Made by a program: the position numbers and the translations under genes | Part shown: piece after piece, positions 24,658 to 34,019 of the stretch | Numbering within the stretch: the first letter of the stretch is position 1 | How the letters are laid out: the number at the start of each line of letters is the position of its first letter | The notes under the pieces: model-generated | Databases searched by the model: none | Told to the model about the DNA's origin: nothing | What the model saw: only the letters and a program-made list of their open reading frames with translations | DNA from: Actinomycetaceae bacterium | GTDB lineage: Bacteria > Actinomycetota > Actinomycetes > Actinomycetales > Actinomycetaceae | Direction: 5' to 3' | Length of the DNA stretch: 64,000 nt | Assembly (NCBI GenBank): GCA_028724265.1 | Contig: JAQYDG010000005.1 | Location: 303,196-367,195, forward strand

Positions 24658-27333
24658 TCATCGTGCGTGGGCACGATGAAAATCTTCGTCGGGGGCACGG
24701 TTAGCACCATCTGAGCGCTGTGGGAGATGTGGAGCGAGTCCTTCCACAATCGTTCCCCGAGCCAGCAGATCGCGAGCCTCTAGCGCGAGTGATTCAATCC
24801 ATGTTGATGCGCAGGCCTGAGCAATATGCCCCAACAGGTCGATTGTACGCCGGCACGCGGAAATAAAATCTCCGGGTGCCAGATGTGTGTACTTGAGGGC
24901 TTCTCCAATCTGAGCGCCCCGAGCAAATGCAGAAATTGCGAGCATTGCCGAGGGCCGAACACCACCTGTTCTCTCGATCCCCTCACTGCGTTCAGCATGG
25001 CGCACATCGTCCTCAATCCGCCGAATACGCAGCACAGCGCGGCGAGCATGAAATTCCTCTGGGAGCTGAAGGCCAAGACGTGAATCGTCGAGAAACATCG
25101 ACACCCACGAAGCAAACTGCGCCGCGTCGAGCTCTCCTGGTTCCAGCGTCATCAGGGACTCATAGAGCAGGAGGTCATTGGCCGTATGCAGATAACGAAG
25201 AATGCGGGCACCACGCGCGGTCGTGCCGTCTTGGTTGATCAGACCACGCGATGCCAACACGGCAGCCGTTGAATCAAACTGCTTCCCCATTGAATCCGCG
25301 TTGTTGTCCTCGCTCAATTCAAGATTTCTCAGCGTCCGCGCCAAGGTGATGTAGTGGGATCCGTCACGCAGGTGATCGGCCAGGTGCGGGCACCGTGCTA
25401 CGGGGTGGCTTGCCAGCCGTGGGTCTTCACTGAGAGCACACCGATCCCCTACAAAGGCCAGATCGTTATCGGCGCCACGGTCACTGCGCGGAACCGCAAT
25501 ATCGATAATCTGGTCAGATACCGCTTCTCGGCCTGCGCGCGACTTGATGGGCATACCCACCGGTATAGATACCCTGCCGACGTCACGCAGGACGGACGTG
25601 AGTCGTGCGGCGCGAATCCAGCGAAGCGTCCCGTTCCAGTCGATACAGCGCAGCCGCTTACCTTCAACGGACAGGACTGCGGCGTACGTCAGTTCGTCAT
25701 CGTAGACGAAAGCGTACACGTGGCCGTTGCGTGCATGGGAAAACGAGTTTCTGATACGGGCACGCAGACGCCCGGACTCCCGTGTGCGTCTGAAGTGTGT
25801 TGCTCGTTGAGCAAGGGCATAGAGCCTTAAAAACTCTGGTAAATCGCCATAAGAACAGGAAAGACTCGGCTCCATCTGCTTCATCGCGGACTGAACGGAC
25901 GCCTTACGCGCCTCGATCACAACAAGATCCGCATGGCTAGCAAACTGCGCAAAGGAACGCCCCATGATGGAACGCGCCTCCTGATAGCCGACATCGTCAA
26001 TAAGGCTGGTGACCGTATTATACGAGGGATAAAAATGACTCTTCAGGCTCTCCGTGTGCCCAGACGCGAGATCCCGATATACCTCGGTGTCAAAACCTTT
26101 CGCTGGAATGACGACGGCTGTCCCCTGTGCGTCCCGCCCTCGGCGTCCTGCACGTCCGATCAGCTGCGTGTACTCGGTTCCCGTCAGCTGAACGAAGGAA
26201 TCGCCATTGAACTTTTCAAGCGATTCAATCACGACTGTTCGCACAGGCATATCGATACCCAGCGAGAGTGTGCCCGTCGCGTAGACAAGGGAGATCTTGC
26301 CTTCACGCATCAACTGCTCGGTCAGCTCCCGCAATGCGGGTATCATGCCGGCGTGGTGCGCACCGAAACCCCGCTCTAGTGCGCGTGTATACAGCCCGAT
26401 ATGGAGTGCTTTCCGATCTTCAGGTGATATTGGCTCTACAACACGTGCAATGCGCGAACGTATCTCGCGTCGGTGGGACGCTGAGGTAAGAACGATTCGC
26501 TCGTCAAGCAGGTCGCGCACGGCGTCATCGCATCCGTGGCGGGAAAAAATGAACTCGATCGCGGGTAGCAAGTCCCGAGAGCGCAGGAAGGTCAGGATTC
26601 GCTGCCGATCCTTCTTCCCCACCCTGACGTGACTCGTGGATTCCACAAGCCGCTGAACCTTCGCTGCGCCCAGATGCTGTGGCTCCACCAGATGTCCTGC
26701 GGCTAAAACTGCCTGTGAGAGAGGAACAGGCCGCACGGTGGACGTGATGAGCTCCGTAGAGCCACGCACCGATTCAAGCCAGGCGGCGAACTCCTCAGCA
26801 TTCGCAATCGTGGCTGAGAGTGACACTAGACGCACATGCTGCGGCAGTGCAAGGATCACTTCCTCCCAGGTCGGTCCACGGTGCCGATCGGCGATGTAAT
26901 GCACTTCATCCAAAACCGCATAGCCGACGTCCGCTAAGTCCTCAGGCGTCAGCAGCGCCATATTTCTCAGTACTTCGGTTGTTATCACAAGAACAGGAGC
27001 AGTCCTGTTGATCGATACATCACCAGTCAGCAGACCCACATTGTGTTCCCCGTATGTGTGCGCAAGGGACTCAAAAACTTGATTCGACAGAGCCTTAATA
27101 GGAGCGGTATACACACAGCGGCGTTGACGAGCCAACGCCAGGCTCACCGCATAGAGCGCAACAACAGTTTTCCCGGATCCGGTAGGCGCGCTCACAAGAA
27201 CGTCGTGATCTGCATCGAGCGCAGCGCATGCGTCGATTTGGAAAGGATCGAGCACGATGCCCTGTTCTGCCCAGCTACGCACGAAAAACTGGAGATGTTC
27301 GGAACGGGTACGCTCTTTCCTCATCGTCGTCAC
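24658..27333 (-). CDS. helY: HelY-type DEAD/DEAH (Ski2/Mtr4-like) helicase
   Basis: 891 aa from a GTG at 27333. RecA-like domains carry VSAPTGSGKTVVA (motif I), YTAPIKALSNQ (Ia), VITTEVLRNM, the DEVH box (VLDEVHYIADRHRGPTWEE), SLSATIAN (III), GVGAHHAG-like FGAHHAGMIP, ATGTLSLGIDMP and QLIGRAGRRGRD (VI). A long C-terminal DSHCT-type region follows. The family is actinobacterial HelY (Rv2092c), thought to act in RNA metabolism. TACACT lies 6 bases ahead of the GTG, which supports a leaderless start there; the ATG at 27324 is the alternative. A much longer frame to 27570 would overlap the divergent gene and is rejected. Confidence 0.93.
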   Translation of the reverse strand: MTTMRKERTRSEHLQFFVRSWAEQGIVLDPFQIDACAALDADHDVLVSAPTGSGKTVVALYAVSLALARQRRCVYTAPIKALSNQVFESLAHTYGEHNVGLLTGDVSINRTAPVLVITTEVLRNMALLTPEDLADVGYAVLDEVHYIADRHRGPTWEEVILALPQHVRLVSLSATIANAEEFAAWLESVRGSTELITSTVRPVPLSQAVLAAGHLVEPQHLGAAKVQRLVESTSHVRVGKKDRQRILTFLRSRDLLPAIEFIFSRHGCDDAVRDLLDERIVLTSASHRREIRSRIARVVEPISPEDRKALHIGLYTRALERGFGAHHAGMIPALRELTEQLMREGKISLVYATGTLSLGIDMPVRTVVIESLEKFNGDSFVQLTGTEYTQLIGRAGRRGRDAQGTAVVIPAKGFDTEVYRDLASGHTESLKSHFYPSYNTVTSLIDDVGYQEARSIMGRSFAQFASHADLVVIEARKASVQSAMKQMEPSLSCSYGDLPEFLRLYALAQRATHFRRTRESGRLRARIRNSFSHARNGHVYAFVYDDELTYAAVLSVEGKRLRCIDWNGTLRWIRAARLTSVLRDVGRVSIPVGMPIKSRAGREAVSDQIIDIAVPRSDRGADNDLAFVGDRCALSEDPRLASHPVARCPHLADHLRDGSHYITLARTLRNLELSEDNNADSMGKQFDSTAAVLASRGLINQDGTTARGARILRYLHTANDLLLYESLMTLEPGELDAAQFASWVSMFLDDSRLGLQLPEEFHARRAVLRIRRIEDDVRHAERSEGIERTGGVRPSAMLAISAFARGAQIGEALKYTHLAPGDFISACRRTIDLLGHIAQACASTWIESLALEARDLLARGTIVEGLAPHLPQRSDGANRAPDEDFHRAHAR

Positions 27334-27339
27334 CCTGTA

Positions 27340-27345
27340 AGTGTA
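27340..27345 (-). promoter_or_regulatory. -10 box of helY (leaderless)
   Basis: On the minus strand TACACT lies 6 bases before the GTG start at 27333. TTAACT or TTTAAC 17-18 bases further upstream could be the -35, which would fall inside the divergent gene's promoter. Confidence 0.5.
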
Positions 27346-27359
27346 GAGCCTGAACAGCG

Positions 27360-27365
27360 TAGAGT
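27360..27365 (+). promoter_or_regulatory. -10 box of the DUF3866 gene (leaderless)
   Basis: TAGAGT ends 7 bases before the ATG at 27373, and there is no Shine-Dalgarno sequence. It lies only 14 bases from the opposing helY -10, so the two polymerase footprints must overlap. Confidence 0.45.
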
Positions 27366-27372
27366 TAAAGCT

Positions 27373-28476
27373 ATGATTTTTTGGGCTCGCGCCACAGTGA
27401 TTCGAGAACGCAACAGCTGGTCGCATGCCGCCGAATACGACGTCGAGCTTGAAGATGGAACAATTGGTCGTGCGCTCGCCTACATTCCCATCGTCGGTCA
27501 TCCTCAACCGCATCAGAGCGTCCTGCTCACCAGCGCCGCCATCGCAAAGGGACTCGGAACAGGCGGTCATTATATGATTGCCGCGATTCCAGACGATTTA
27601 CCCACTGAAAATGCGGAACCTGGACATATCGTCAAAGCGCGATACACCCCTACGCAATATATGACAATGGGCGTGGACGAGCAGGAATCGCCATATCACG
27701 AAATCCTTCGTCAGGCCGATTCCATTGAGGGAATGCCAGTGATCGTTGCCGATCTTCACTCTGCAGTTGCTCCTGCTGTGCTTGCAGCACGGGCACGCAC
27801 ATCAGATCTTCGTATCGCCTATGTAATGGATGACGGTGGTGCGCTTCCAGCGTGGTATTCCCAGGCAGCTGACGGACTCACGCGTGCCGGCCTCATTCTC
27901 GGCACCATCAGCTGCGGCCAAGCATTCGGAGGAGATATGGAGGCCGTGAATATTCACACGGGTCTTCTCGCTGCACGCCTCGTGTGGCATGCCGATATTG
28001 CGGTGGTCGCACCTGGGCCTGGCAATCTCGGAACAGACACGCGCTGGGGTTTTTCTGGTACACAGGTGGGAAACACTATTAACGCCGTGAACACACTTCA
28101 TGGCCATGCGATTGCTCTGCTCCGTGCCTCCAGCGCCGACGAGCGGCCGCGGCATCGCGGCATTTCGCACCACACCCGCACTGCTTTACAGAGCGTCGCG
28201 CTCACCCCAGCACTTCTCCCTGCACCCGCACATTCTGGCGATGTGCTCTGTGCGGGTGTTTCTCAACAGGTGTGGAGCCTTTTCGAGCGTGAGCTTTCTG
28301 CACTCACGCTCACAGACAGACTCCACCGGATAGACGTCGAGACGGAGGGTCTTTCCGAGGCTTTTTCTACCAGTCCGATCCCGCTTTCGACGATGGGACG
28401 CTCCCCCGATGATGATCCACTTGCATTCTTGTGCGCCGGCGTGGCGGGATATGCAGCCGTCGATCTGATCGCATAG
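27373..28476 (+). CDS. DUF3866-family protein
   Basis: 367 aa of the actinobacterial DUF3866 family, function unknown. The N-terminus shows the family pattern: a short beta-rich segment (ATVIRERNSWSHAAEYDVELEDGTIGRALAYIPIVG in part), then VLLTSAAIAKGLGTGGHYMI. The centre has VIVADLHSAVAPAVLAARA, IAYVMDDGGALPAWYSQ and VVAPGPGNLGTDTRWGFSGTQVG, glycine-rich stretches that look like a ligand site. No membrane segments. It is transcribed divergently from helY over a 39-base gap. An upstream frame start at 27043 lies inside helY and is not used. Confidence 0.88.
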   Translation: MIFWARATVIRERNSWSHAAEYDVELEDGTIGRALAYIPIVGHPQPHQSVLLTSAAIAKGLGTGGHYMIAAIPDDLPTENAEPGHIVKARYTPTQYMTMGVDEQESPYHEILRQADSIEGMPVIVADLHSAVAPAVLAARARTSDLRIAYVMDDGGALPAWYSQAADGLTRAGLILGTISCGQAFGGDMEAVNIHTGLLAARLVWHADIAVVAPGPGNLGTDTRWGFSGTQVGNTINAVNTLHGHAIALLRASSADERPRHRGISHHTRTALQSVALTPALLPAPAHSGDVLCAGVSQQVWSLFERELSALTLTDRLHRIDVETEGLSEAFSTSPIPLSTMGRSPDDDPLAFLCAGVAGYAAVDLIA

Positions 28477-28523
28477 CGGTAGCAGTGCGCATCGGTGGGC
28501 GTCGGTGCGTGCATGAGTGCTCC

Positions 28524-29603
28524 TCAGTTGCTCGAATTCTGCTTCGTCATATCGATAAATGCAGTGTTGCTCTCAACACGTGTTGCCGTAAATCCATTCT
28601 TTTCCATGAAGTCGGCCATCGCATTCCACTGGTCAGCATTCTGATAGCCGAGAGGCTTGTTCCCTTCACCCTGCATGAGATCAAGGGTGTTTTCTAGAAC
28701 CGCCTGTGCCTGTTTTGCTTGTTCAGCATCTGCGAGGGACGGCACATATTTCTTCGAGAGCTCAACCGTCTCACTGATATGGTCACGCGCCCAGGCCGTC
28801 GCTTTATCGAGTCCGGACAGGAGCGCCGTGAAAGCCGCAGAATTCTTTTCGACCGTGCCAGACAACGAGCCAAGGCCAACGCCCACCAGCGGCAGCTGGT
28901 GTTCGCTCAGTGGAATGGCACGTACATCCACTCCAGACGCCTTAAGCGCAGGAACTTGAGAATTCTCGAACCCAATCACTGCATCGACCTTCTTTGACGT
29001 CAAGGCCGCCGCCTGTGTGTATCCGATAAACTGCACATCCACGGAATCCGCGATCGAATACTCGTTGAGCATAGCCTGTAGACCCATGTATGTTTCACCC
29101 TCTTTGCCGGGAACTCCCACGCTCTTCCCCACAAGGTCTCGTGGCGACGTGATCGGTGAATCCGCGCGGACAATCAGGACAACAGGATAGCGCTGATACA
29201 ACGTCGCCCAGTCGCGCACGTCCACATCGTTCGATCGCGCTGCCATCATCTCGTCACCGCCAGCGTAAACCACATCCTCGTTTCCCGCTTGGAGTGCGCC
29301 GAACAAGGACTCCTGTGCGCCATGATGGCGAAGGCTCACATCCACACCGGCATCAGCAAAAAAGCCCTTTTCCACACCAACATAGAACGGAGCGAACTGG
29401 ATATCAGGAATATAAGTGAGCCCAACAGTCAGTTTTTTATTGCTTACCGAAGCCGACGGTGTGGTGGAAGCCCCAGAAGCGGAAGACTTCGAGGCTGACG
29501 AGCATCCAGAGAGGACGAGCATCACTGACGCGAGGAGTGCAGTGAGGAGTATCAGCAGGCGTGAGCGTGTTCTGGCCGTATCGTCACGATATGTTGTTTT
29601 CAT
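28524..29603 (-). CDS. ribY: riboflavin ABC transporter substrate-binding lipoprotein RibY
   Basis: 359 aa. The N-terminus is a lipoprotein signal peptide (RLLILLTALLASVMLVLSGC, lipobox LSGC), then a Ser/Thr/Ala-rich linker and an NMT1/THI5-like binding domain: LTVGLTYIPDIQFAPFYVGVEKGFFADAGV in part, VYAGGDEMMAARS, SPRDLVGKSVGVPGKEGETYMGL. Such domains bind pyrimidine-like or flavin-like ligands. The FMN riboswitch ahead of the operon makes riboflavin the likely ligand, as in described RibXY systems. AAAGGAC precedes the ATG. No ATPase gene is linked, so a shared ATPase encoded elsewhere would be needed. Confidence 0.88.
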   Translation of the reverse strand: MKTTYRDDTARTRSRLLILLTALLASVMLVLSGCSSASKSSASGASTTPSASVSNKKLTVGLTYIPDIQFAPFYVGVEKGFFADAGVDVSLRHHGAQESLFGALQAGNEDVVYAGGDEMMAARSNDVDVRDWATLYQRYPVVLIVRADSPITSPRDLVGKSVGVPGKEGETYMGLQAMLNEYSIADSVDVQFIGYTQAAALTSKKVDAVIGFENSQVPALKASGVDVRAIPLSEHQLPLVGVGLGSLSGTVEKNSAAFTALLSGLDKATAWARDHISETVELSKKYVPSLADAEQAKQAQAVLENTLDLMQGEGNKPLGYQNADQWNAMADFMEKNGFTATRVESNTAFIDMTKQNSSN

Positions 29604-29650
29604 CGTTGTCCTTTCACAGTTGTGTCTATCATGATGAACACGCGACGCCC

Positions 29651-30436
29651 CTATCGGCGTGAACCCTCAAAACCCGCATGTGTGGCGGCAGCACGTTCTG
29701 CAGCCAGGAACGCGCTGTACAACACGGCAGCAGCGAGCGCCAAGAGCACAATAATCGCAAACATTCCTTGCACATCTGCTGCACCCTGCGCGCTTGTGAG
29801 CTGCAAACCGAGCCCACGCCCTCCGATAATCATTTCGCCTACAATAGCGCCAGAAATTGAGAGTGTAGCTCCCGTTCGCAATCCGGAAATAACCATCGGA
29901 AGAGCTAGCGGAAACTCGATATATCTCAGCAACTGCCACGTGGTGGCACCATCGAGTTTTGCAGCATCCATCAACGAGGGATCAATCGATGCCAGAGCGA
30001 CCGATGACGTCACAATCATGGGAAAAACAACCATCAGAGTACACAGCACCACAATGGGCATCAGCCCATACCCGATCCAGATGGTGAGCAGAGGAGCAAT
30101 GGCTACAGCGGGAATTGCTTGAGACGCAGCAATATAAGGGTGAAGAAGAGCCGCAGCAAAACGGCTCTTGGCAATCACATATCCGAGAGGCACCCCCACA
30201 AGCGTTGCACATATCGTTCCAAGCAGAGCTTCCACGACGGACGTGCCGAGAGCGGAGAGAAGATAGCCATCGGACACGCCGGCGCCCAGTCGGTTGAACG
30301 TTGCAGAGGGGGTAGGGAGGAAATGCGTATCGACAAACCCAGTCGCAGTTGCAATGAACCACAATGACACAAGCACGAGCCCAAATATCACTGGAGCACC
30401 AATACGCATGAACGGCACACGATGCCGATTTTCCAC
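29651..30436 (-). CDS. ribX: riboflavin ABC transporter permease RibX
   Basis: 261 aa from a GTG at 30436, about six transmembrane helices. The ABC permease EAA loop is clear: SLMDAAKLDGATTWQLLRYIEFPLALP in part. Other landmarks are PSATFNRL, VGVPLGYVIAKS and IVGEMIIGGRGLG. GGAAGG lies 9 bases ahead of the GTG; a TTG at 30466 would add ten hydrophilic residues and an ATG at 30409 has no ribosome-binding site, so the start is uncertain. The gene is the first after the FMN riboswitch and is followed by ribY after 47 bases. Confidence 0.88.
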   Translation of the reverse strand: MENRHRVPFMRIGAPVIFGLVLVSLWFIATATGFVDTHFLPTPSATFNRLGAGVSDGYLLSALGTSVVEALLGTICATLVGVPLGYVIAKSRFAAALLHPYIAASQAIPAVAIAPLLTIWIGYGLMPIVVLCTLMVVFPMIVTSSVALASIDPSLMDAAKLDGATTWQLLRYIEFPLALPMVISGLRTGATLSISGAIVGEMIIGGRGLGLQLTSAQGAADVQGMFAIIVLLALAAAVLYSAFLAAERAAATHAGFEGSRR

Positions 30437-30536
30437 GAGCCATATCCTTCCACCCGCAACGATCAACGAGCTTCGGAATGATGTATCAACGACGCATATG
30501 CCGCGATGACCCGTGAGGTATCATCGATGACGATAC

Positions 30537-30652
30537 CGTGCGCCTCCCATCCGGACTATCACCGTCGGTTCAGGAATTTCGCCTGATCAACCGCTTCATG
30601 CGGGTCGCGGACTATTACCGCCGGTGCAGATTTTCACTGCCCCCGGAGCACG
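30537..30652 (-). promoter_or_regulatory. FMN riboswitch (RFN element) controlling ribXY
   Basis: Read on the minus strand, the RFN signature is nearly complete: P1 CGTGC...GCACG (30652-30648 and 30541-30537), then GTGAAAATC, ACCGGCGGTAATAGTCCGCG, a variable hairpin ACCCGCATGAAGCGGTT, AAATTCC, CCGACGGTGATAGTCCGGAT and GGGAGG. It binds FMN and shuts off expression when flavin is plentiful. Downstream GGTATC/GATACC (about 30518-30536) can form a hairpin, but no U-tract follows, so control is more likely at translation than by termination. A possible promoter -10 CATACT is at 30673-30668. Confidence 0.96.
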
Positions 30653-30771
30653 TCAGTGTTCATCTCCAGTATGCCATACTTCTCGGTTCCCCGTATTCCC
30701 CGCGTGGTGACGTAGTCCCGCGTGGTGCAACGCTCTCGTCGACGGGCAACGCGCGGAAAAATACGGAGTGT

Positions 30772-31443
30772 CTAGACGTCCGCTTCCTGTGCAGCGAGCG
30801 CCGCTTCACGCAACGCTTCCACTTCGGCAGTCGGGTTGTCTGCATGAAAAATTGCAGACCCCGCAACAAAATTCGTAGCTCCAGCGCGCGCGGCACGGGC
30901 AATCGTAGCTCGGGAAATGCCACCGTCTACCTGGATCGATGTGTCTGCGCCTAAAGCAGTCAGTGCTTCACGCGTGCGTCGAATCTTCCCCATCATTGTG
31001 TCGAGGAACCGTTGGCCGCCGAATCCCGGCTCTACCGTCATTACCAGCACAGTATCGAATTCGCCGAGAATATCGACGAAGGACTGGATATCCGTCGCAG
31101 GCCGCAGTGCAAGGCCGGCACGCACACCATGCTGATGCAGGTACCGTGCGAGTCTAATGGGTGCCTGTGCTGCCTCGGCATGAAAGGTGACGGAGGAGCA
31201 GCCGGCTTCTGCATACGCCGGTGCCCATCGATCGGGGTCTTCAATCATCAGGTGTGCATCCACAGGAACACTCGTCGTCTTCACAACCGACTCCACGATA
31301 GGCATTCCGAGAGCTAAGTTGGGCACAAAATGGTTGTCCATCACGTCCACATGAACCCAATCAGCGTTGCGAATTGCGTCCAACTCGTCAGCCAGATGCG
31401 CAAAGTCACAATTCAAAATTGAAGGCGAGATGTCGATTGTCAC
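30772..31443 (-). CDS. rpe: ribulose-phosphate 3-epimerase
   Basis: Converts ribulose-5-P to xylulose-5-P. 223 aa TIM barrel with [51 protein letters not shown] and IQVDGGIS near the end, covering the metal ligands and catalytic aspartates. It starts with GTG after GAGGAGAATACC. rsmB lies upstream after 29 bases. In actinobacteria ribD and the riboflavin synthesis genes often follow rpe; here the FMN riboswitch and ribXY occupy that place. Confidence 0.97.
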   Translation of the reverse strand: MTIDISPSILNCDFAHLADELDAIRNADWVHVDVMDNHFVPNLALGMPIVESVVKTTSVPVDAHLMIEDPDRWAPAYAEAGCSSVTFHAEAAQAPIRLARYLHQHGVRAGLALRPATDIQSFVDILGEFDTVLVMTVEPGFGGQRFLDTMMGKIRRTREALTALGADTSIQVDGGISRATIARAARAGATNFVAGSAIFHADNPTAEVEALREAALAAQEADV

Positions 31444-31472
31444 GGTATTCTCCTCAGATCACGAGCACGTGC

Positions 31473-32891
31473 CTAGGCTTCAATCCTTTTGGTGAGGCAG
31501 GCAAAAAACATGGAATCAGTGTTGTCCGTATCGGTAAAAAGCTGAACATAGCCATTGCGCCCGGAGATAGGGTGCAACGCGCACTGTGAGGCCACCTGAG
31601 CTGTGTCGAGTACCTGTGCCTCTGGGTGCGTGTTCACGAGGCCTTCAACGATATCGACGGTCTCGCTCAGGAGCGGCGAACACGTGGAGTATACGAGAAC
31701 GCCGCCAGGCGCGAGCGCCCGGTAACCAGACTCAAGGAGCTCGGCCTGTAGCCGTGTGAGCTGCTCGAGGTCGCTGCCCACATGGTTCCACCGAGCCTCC
31801 GGCCTGCGGCGAATAGCGCCAGAGTTAGAACACGGTGCGTCAACAAGTACGCGATCATAACTGTCTGGCTCTTGCGTACCTACGTCACGCCCGTCACCTT
31901 GGCGCAGATCGACCACATCTGCCCAAGGATCCACAGCACGCTCCACCAGATGAACGCGATGTTCGTGTGGCTCATTCGCATGGATGCGCGCACCCGCGCG
32001 TTGAGCAAGGGGCGCCATGGTGGCTGTTTTACCTCCTGGCCCCGCACATAGATCGAGCCAGAGGCCGGTATGTGAAGAAATAGGCGCAGATGCACAGACG
32101 TGGGAAATCAACTGCGAACCCTCATCCTGAACACCGGCAAGACCGTCTCGTACAGGGTAGATCTGATGCGGATCCCCAGAGTCCAACAGAAGAGCATCGG
32201 CCATCATCGTTCCTGGACGGGATGTGAAGTGAGCCTTGACGATACGCTCTGCGAGTTCTGAGGTGGAGATGCCACGCGCGACGAGGGCAACGTCCGCAGG
32301 CTCATTATCTGCATCTAAAATTTCTTCCACATTGCCGCGCCCGTAATATGCGCATGTCCGTTGAAACTCATGGACGAGCCATCGAGGGTGGGAATACCAC
32401 AAGGAGAGAAACTCTTCCTGGGACGCGGTTGACTCCTCGATCACCGTGCGCCACTGATCCGCTTTTTCGGCCACTCTGCGCAGGATCGCATTAACAAACC
32501 CGCCGCTCCCCTGCCCTAGTTCGTTGCGTGCAATCGTCACCGTTTCATCCAGAACGGCATAGGCGGGCGAATCCATGGCGAGCAACTGGTGGCACCCCAT
32601 GCGCAGAAGCGTCAGCAGAGGAAGATCAATCTCAGACGCAGAACGTCCATGGGCAACGCGCGAAATAATCGCGTCCCAACGCCCCTGCAGTCGAAGCGTT
32701 CCATAGCACAGATTTGTTGCAAAGGCGCGATCCAGCCGACGAAGCCCCGAATGACGCAGAGCCTCCGGTAGCGCCAAGTTTGCGTATGCACCGCGCTCAG
32801 CAACGTCCATCAGGACGTCGAAGACGAGCAAACGAGCGGGATCCGATGCGCGTCGTCCGGGGTGCCAGCCGGTGGGTCTCCCTTGCTTCAT
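31473..32891 (-). CDS. rsmB: 16S rRNA m5C967 methyltransferase
   Basis: 472 aa with two parts: an N-terminal NusB-like RNA-binding domain (residues about 18-160: PARLLVFDVLMDVAERGAYANLALPEAL in part, LRMGCHQLLAMDSPAYAVLDETV) and a C-terminal SAM methyltransferase domain with DLCAGPGGKTA, VLVDAPCSNSG (PC motif) and the catalytic YSTCSPL. Methylates C967 of 16S rRNA in E. coli. fmt is 16 bases upstream; fmt-rsmB is a widespread pair. Confidence 0.96.
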   Translation of the reverse strand: MKQGRPTGWHPGRRASDPARLLVFDVLMDVAERGAYANLALPEALRHSGLRRLDRAFATNLCYGTLRLQGRWDAIISRVAHGRSASEIDLPLLTLLRMGCHQLLAMDSPAYAVLDETVTIARNELGQGSGGFVNAILRRVAEKADQWRTVIEESTASQEEFLSLWYSHPRWLVHEFQRTCAYYGRGNVEEILDADNEPADVALVARGISTSELAERIVKAHFTSRPGTMMADALLLDSGDPHQIYPVRDGLAGVQDEGSQLISHVCASAPISSHTGLWLDLCAGPGGKTATMAPLAQRAGARIHANEPHEHRVHLVERAVDPWADVVDLRQGDGRDVGTQEPDSYDRVLVDAPCSNSGAIRRRPEARWNHVGSDLEQLTRLQAELLESGYRALAPGGVLVYSTCSPLLSETVDIVEGLVNTHPEAQVLDTAQVASQCALHPISGRNGYVQLFTDTDNTDSMFFACLTKRIEA

Positions 32892-32907
32892 TCTCCTGCC
32901 TCACTTT

Positions 32908-33831
32908 CTATTGAAACCGCTCCATTGTATGACGTTGGCCTCGCATCCAGTCGGAGGCAGCCATCCACTTTTTTCCTGCTGGAGCAACGGTGAGTATCTC
33001 AATCGGATCAGTTGCCGTTCCGATCCACACATGGCGCCCATCACCGACGAGAGCTCCTGGATCGGGCGTCGCGTCGCCAGAAAATGTGCCGTATACAGCG
33101 TGAGCGAGTTTGACGCGCGTGGCACCATACATCGCCCATGCGCCTGGAGTAGGCGTCATCGATCGAATGTGGTTGACCACGTCCGTGGCTGGACGAGAAA
33201 AATCGATTCTCGCATCCTTGCTCGTCACCTTATGAGCATAGGTCGGTGTGCCTTCCTGAGGGGTGGGCGTCATATGTCCTGCCTCAAGCATGCGCAGAGT
33301 ACGAACAAGAACATCAGCTCCGCGCTCGGAAAGATCACGTAGGAGCGTGCCGGCATCGGCGTCAGCGGGAATATCGACCTGCTCCTGGAGCAAAACTGCT
33401 CCGGTGTCCAAACCTTCGTCGATACGGAACGTCGTCACGCCTGTGACGGTATCACCCGACGCAAGTGCAGCTTGAACTGGTGCGGCACCACGCCAGCGCG
33501 GCAGAAGCGAAAAGTGCAGGTTGATCCAGCCGAAGGTTGGAACGCTGAGCAACTCAGATGGGATCATCAGACCATAGGCAACCACGGCAACAGCATCCGG
33601 CTTCACTGATGTGAGTAGCGACTGAACGCTCTCCTCATGCAGGGTGCGAGGCGTATACACCGGAATATGATGCTCCTCCGCCCATTCCTGCACAGCCGAC
33701 GGTGTGAGTGTGTGATGTCTTCCTACTGGAGCAGGCGCGCGAGTGAGAACTCCAACCACGTCAACCTGATCGGCAAGCGCCTGGAGCGACGGCAGAGCTG
33801 TGGCAGGAGTGCCGGCAAAGAAAATCCGCAT
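32908..33831 (-). CDS. fmt: methionyl-tRNA formyltransferase
   Basis: Formylates initiator Met-tRNA. 307 aa. The N-terminal formyltransferase domain has FFAGTPATALPSL, VVAYGLMIP, and the catalytic asparagine and histidine-containing stretch INLHFSLLPRWRGAAPVQ, then RIDEGLDTG. A C-terminal OB-like domain follows (RVKLAHAVYG, VAPAGKKWM). The 188 bases between its start and priA hold no gene or clear signal. Confidence 0.97.
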   Translation of the reverse strand: MRIFFAGTPATALPSLQALADQVDVVGVLTRAPAPVGRHHTLTPSAVQEWAEEHHIPVYTPRTLHEESVQSLLTSVKPDAVAVVAYGLMIPSELLSVPTFGWINLHFSLLPRWRGAAPVQAALASGDTVTGVTTFRIDEGLDTGAVLLQEQVDIPADADAGTLLRDLSERGADVLVRTLRMLEAGHMTPTPQEGTPTYAHKVTSKDARIDFSRPATDVVNHIRSMTPTPGAWAMYGATRVKLAHAVYGTFSGDATPDPGALVGDGRHVWIGTATDPIEILTVAPAGKKWMAASDWMRGQRHTMERFQ

Positions 33832-34019
33832 GTGCCTATTCTATCGGCCGGATGCTCAACCACACTGAGATGTCGCCGGGACGCCTGCGGCGGACAGCCA
33901 GGAGCCTCGTGAGCCCTGATAGTGAGCTCACACAGTGAACGTATGCAGCGATCCCATCCAGTAGATCCATACAGCGAGTCCACAGGTTCATCGAGCGAAC
34001 CTCAACAAAAACTGAAGTG

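Noticed and set aside
27334..27570. N-terminal extension of helY to 27570
   Set aside because: It would run through the divergent DUF3866 start, adds cysteine-rich sequence unlike HelY, and a leaderless -10 marks the GTG at 27333.
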